Shown piece after piece: positions 30,162 through 32,246 of a DNA stretch of 32,246 bases. A program made the translations under genes and the position numbers. Position 1 is the first letter of the stretch; each line of letters starts with the position of its first letter. Source of the stretch: an uncultured Lachnospiraceae bacterium (lineage in GTDB: Bacteria > Bacillota > Clostridia > Lachnospirales > Lachnospiraceae); contig CATKXR010000056.1 of assembly GCA_949840805.1 (NCBI GenBank), positions 1-32,246 of the forward strand. Direction: 5' to 3'. Below the pieces are notes generated by a model. It was given only the letters and a program-made list of their open reading frames with translations, searched no databases and had not been told where the DNA came from.

Positions 30162-30869
30162 TTGAATATCGCGTTACTTTTATCCGGGGGAACCGGAACC
30201 CGCATGGGAGGAAATATCCCGAAACAGTATGTAGAGGTATCCGGCCGTCCAGTATTTTCCTATTGTATAGAGAGCCTGTTCGAACATGAGAAAATCGACG
30301 GGATACAGATCGTGGCGGCCCCTGAATGGCAGGAGGAAATATGCCGTGTGGCAAAGCAGATTCTCGGCGGAGAATTGTGGGACGGCAAATTTCGGGGTTT
30401 TTCCCTTCCGGGCGAGAACAGGCAGATGTCCATCTATCACGGGTTGGAGAATATACGGGAGTACGGAGACAATGAAGATTACGTGTTGATCCATGACGCG
30501 GCAAGGCCGCTGCTTTCCCCGAAGCAGATCGGAGATTGTCTGCACAAAGCAGCGGGACATGACGGAGCCATGCCGGTTCTGCCTATGAAGGACACGGTGT
30601 ATTACAGCGAAGACGGATGCACTGTGGGAAAGCTGCTGGATCGGAAGACCATTTACGCGGGACAGGCCCCGGAGGTATTTCTTCTGGGAAAATATTACGA
30701 GGCGAACCGGCAGCTGATTCCGGATCGGATTCTCACAATCAACGGTTCCACAGAGCCGGCGATTATGGCTGGAATGGATATCGCCATGATCCCTGGGGAT
30801 GAGAGAAATTTTAAAATTACCACGAGGGCTGACCTGGAAAGATTTCAAAAAATCATTGAAGAGATGTAA
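30162..30869 (+). CDS. IspD/TarI-family cytidylyltransferase
   Basis: A 235-residue nucleotidyltransferase. The CTP-binding signature is LLSGGTGTRMGGNIPKQYVE at residues 6-25, and VLIHDAARPLLS and NFKITTRADLERF are further family motifs. The start is TTG, 11 bases after GGGGAGGA, with no ATG nearby. The family includes IspD (methylerythritol phosphate) and TarI (ribitol phosphate). The paired downstream dehydrogenase, 11 bases away, resembles the TarI-TarJ arrangement, so CDP-alditol synthesis for a cell-surface polymer is likelier than isoprenoid synthesis. That is inference from context. Confidence 0.85.
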   Translation: MNIALLLSGGTGTRMGGNIPKQYVEVSGRPVFSYCIESLFEHEKIDGIQIVAAPEWQEEICRVAKQILGGELWDGKFRGFSLPGENRQMSIYHGLENIREYGDNEDYVLIHDAARPLLSPKQIGDCLHKAAGHDGAMPVLPMKDTVYYSEDGCTVGKLLDRKTIYAGQAPEVFLLGKYYEANRQLIPDRILTINGSTEPAIMAGMDIAMIPGDERNFKITTRADLERFQKIIEEM

Positions 30870-30880
30870 AGGAGCGACTG

Positions 30881-31957
30881 ATGAGGGCATGGGTATTACA
30901 CGGTGTTGATGAGTTACGTCTGGAAGAGATGCCGGTACCGTCTCCGGGAGAGCAGGAGGTGGTGGTGGCGGTAAAGGCGGCAGGAATCTGTGGTTCCGAT
31001 ATCCCGAGAATATACCGCACAGGCGCTCACGTCCATCCCCTGATTCCCGGACATGAATTTGCCGGGGAAGTGGTGGAGCTGGGGAAAGGTGCGGATAGAG
31101 AATGGCTGGGGCAGAGAGTGGGCATCTTCCCCTTGATTCCGTGCGGGGTATGCGGCCCTTGCGGGAAGAGACAGTATGAGATGTGCAGGAATTACAGTTA
31201 CCTCGGCTCCCGAAGGGACGGCGGATTCGCGGAGTATGTGACAGTTCCGGTATGGAATCTGATCTCTCTTCCCCAGGAGGTTTCTTATGAAGCCGCTGCC
31301 ATGCTGGAGCCTATGGCCGTAGCGGTTCACGCTATGAGACGGATGATGCAGGAGGGCTGTCTGCCCCGAAAGGAACATAGCTCCGGAACAGCGGCAGTGT
31401 GCGGGCTTGGAACCATAGGCCTGCTTCTTTTGATGTTTCTCAGAGAGGCAGGATTTGAACGTGTTTACGCCATAGGAAATAAGGAACTTCAGAAAAGCAT
31501 GGCGCTGAATCTGGGAATGAGGGAAGAGGATTATTGCGACAGCAGGACTGAGGAGCCTTATGAGTGGCTTATGGAGAGAACGGTCGGAACGGGGGTGGAC
31601 AGATTTTTTGAGTGTGTCGGAAAGAATGAGACCTGCGCCCTGGCTGTAAAGAGCTCTGCTCCTGGTGGGAATGTGACGCTGGTGGGAAATCCCTACTCGG
31701 ATATGGCTCTGGAGAAGGAGATCTACTGGAAGATCCTGAGAAATCAGGTGACAATGACAGGAACATGGAATTCTTCGTTTCTCCATGATCAGGAGGACGA
31801 CTGGCACTATGTGCTGGGTCGGCTGGCCAGGGGAAAAATTTCCCCGGAAAAACTGATCTCCCATAGATTTTCTTTGGAAAAACTGGAAGAAGGCCTGAGA
31901 ATCATGAGAGACAAATCCGAAGAATATGTGAAGATTATGGGGAGAGTGGGAGAGTAG
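30881..31957 (+). CDS. Zinc-dependent medium-chain dehydrogenase (galactitol-1-phosphate or polyol-phosphate type)
   Basis: A 358-residue MDR alcohol dehydrogenase. Catalytic zinc ligands are in AAGICGSDIPR and IPGHEFAG. The structural zinc site is the cysteine cluster CGVCGPCGKRQYEMC near residues 88-102. The Rossmann motif is VCGLGTIGLLLLM. The N-terminal MRAWVLHGV-DELR-type and YLGSRRDGGFAEYV patterns match proteins usually annotated galactitol-1-phosphate 5-dehydrogenase. With the cytidylyltransferase just upstream, a TarJ-like role making a polyol phosphate from a ketose phosphate is plausible. The ribosome site AAGGAG precedes the ATG. Confidence 0.9.
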   Translation: MRAWVLHGVDELRLEEMPVPSPGEQEVVVAVKAAGICGSDIPRIYRTGAHVHPLIPGHEFAGEVVELGKGADREWLGQRVGIFPLIPCGVCGPCGKRQYEMCRNYSYLGSRRDGGFAEYVTVPVWNLISLPQEVSYEAAAMLEPMAVAVHAMRRMMQEGCLPRKEHSSGTAAVCGLGTIGLLLLMFLREAGFERVYAIGNKELQKSMALNLGMREEDYCDSRTEEPYEWLMERTVGTGVDRFFECVGKNETCALAVKSSAPGGNVTLVGNPYSDMALEKEIYWKILRNQVTMTGTWNSSFLHDQEDDWHYVLGRLARGKISPEKLISHRFSLEKLEEGLRIMRDKSEEYVKIMGRVGE

Positions 31958-31980
31958 GGAAATCACTAAAATTAAAAGAG

Positions 31981-32024
31981 GCTGTTATACCTTTGATTTG
32001 GATCATCGGTGTGACAGCTTTTTT
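31981..32024 (+). terminator. Rho-independent terminator after the dehydrogenase
   Basis: GCTGTTATACC (31981-31991) pairs with GGTGTGACAGC (32008-32018) over 11 positions with two G-T pairs, followed by six T at 32019-32024. Confidence 0.8.
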
Positions 32025-32246
32025 ATTGGCAGAAAATATGAAGGCTCTGTTTAAATATAGACATACAAAAAACAGGCTGGTGAGACAGTCTGTCAAAAAG
32101 CACCAAATTTAGTTTGTGATTTTCGCAGATCATATCCTTCTGCGAAGTATAAATTTCTGCAGCATCTACATTTCTGTATAAAGTATATCGGCATTATTGT
32201 ACACTAATTAAGATGGAATTGCAATATATTAAAAAAATTTGAAGAT
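32025..32246. other. Terminal intergenic stretch
   Basis: No gene is visible to the window end. TTCGCAGA (32122-32129) pairs with TCTGCGAA (32139-32146), a small hairpin. The last 100 bases are AT-rich. Confidence 0.4.

Noticed and set aside
31960..32110. Small hydrophobic frame after the dehydrogenase
   Set aside because: No start codon with a ribosome site; the sequence forms a clear terminator with six T.

Overview
The window suggests a Gram-positive gut anaerobe of the Clostridia, most likely Lachnospiraceae. The signs are strong GGAGG ribosome sites, TTGACA/TATAAT promoters, the chromosomal run pduL-ackA-DUF177-rpmF, several RpiR-type sugar regulators and PTS genes. No species can be named from the sequence alone.

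Bases 1 to about 15530 are the right-hand part of an integrative conjugative element with a Tn1549/CTn5-like backbone. In order it holds the C-terminal end of a giant helicase/methylase protein, mobC, an AT-rich single-gene cargo with its own promoter and terminator, a relaxase, and a 470-base gene-free region packed with hairpins that is a candidate oriT or origin. Next come accessory genes at 4953-10759: an RpiR regulator; a DJ-1/YczE/MATE operon; an MFS transporter fused onto the promoter of a truncated PTS EIIC; and a frameshifted RpiR gene. An XRE regulator, two sigma-70-like proteins with a small protein between them, a DUF6870-like protein and a large serine recombinase complete the element.

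The element has inserted into a collagen-like (Gly-X-Y) gene. That gene's 3' part, with a BclA-like C-terminal domain, resumes in frame at 15533. It is followed by a decayed group II intron and a family-2 glycosyltransferase with TPR-like repeats. Convergent to the latter is tmcAL, for tRNA(Met) modification. Two copies of a 63-65 base hairpin repeat separate tmcAL from the acetate operon pduL-ackA. DUF177 and rpmF follow from their own consensus promoter.

Bases 22008-24790 look like a gene graveyard. They hold a DUF5808-like fragment, an intact NUDIX hydrolase, a broken RpiR gene and an EIIB-like protein. Beyond this lie a hemerythrin-response regulator protein on the minus strand and an amino-sugar PTS operon: EIIA with a frameshift, NanE, EIICB and RpiR, behind palindromic operators. 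The window ends with an IspD/TarI-like cytidylyltransferase paired with a zinc alcohol dehydrogenase, closed by a terminator.

The observations most worth following are the cargo gene between mobC and the relaxase, the 146-base hairpin whose stem exceptions are mostly G-U on one strand, the A7 minus-one frameshift in an RpiR gene, and the twin hairpin repeats.
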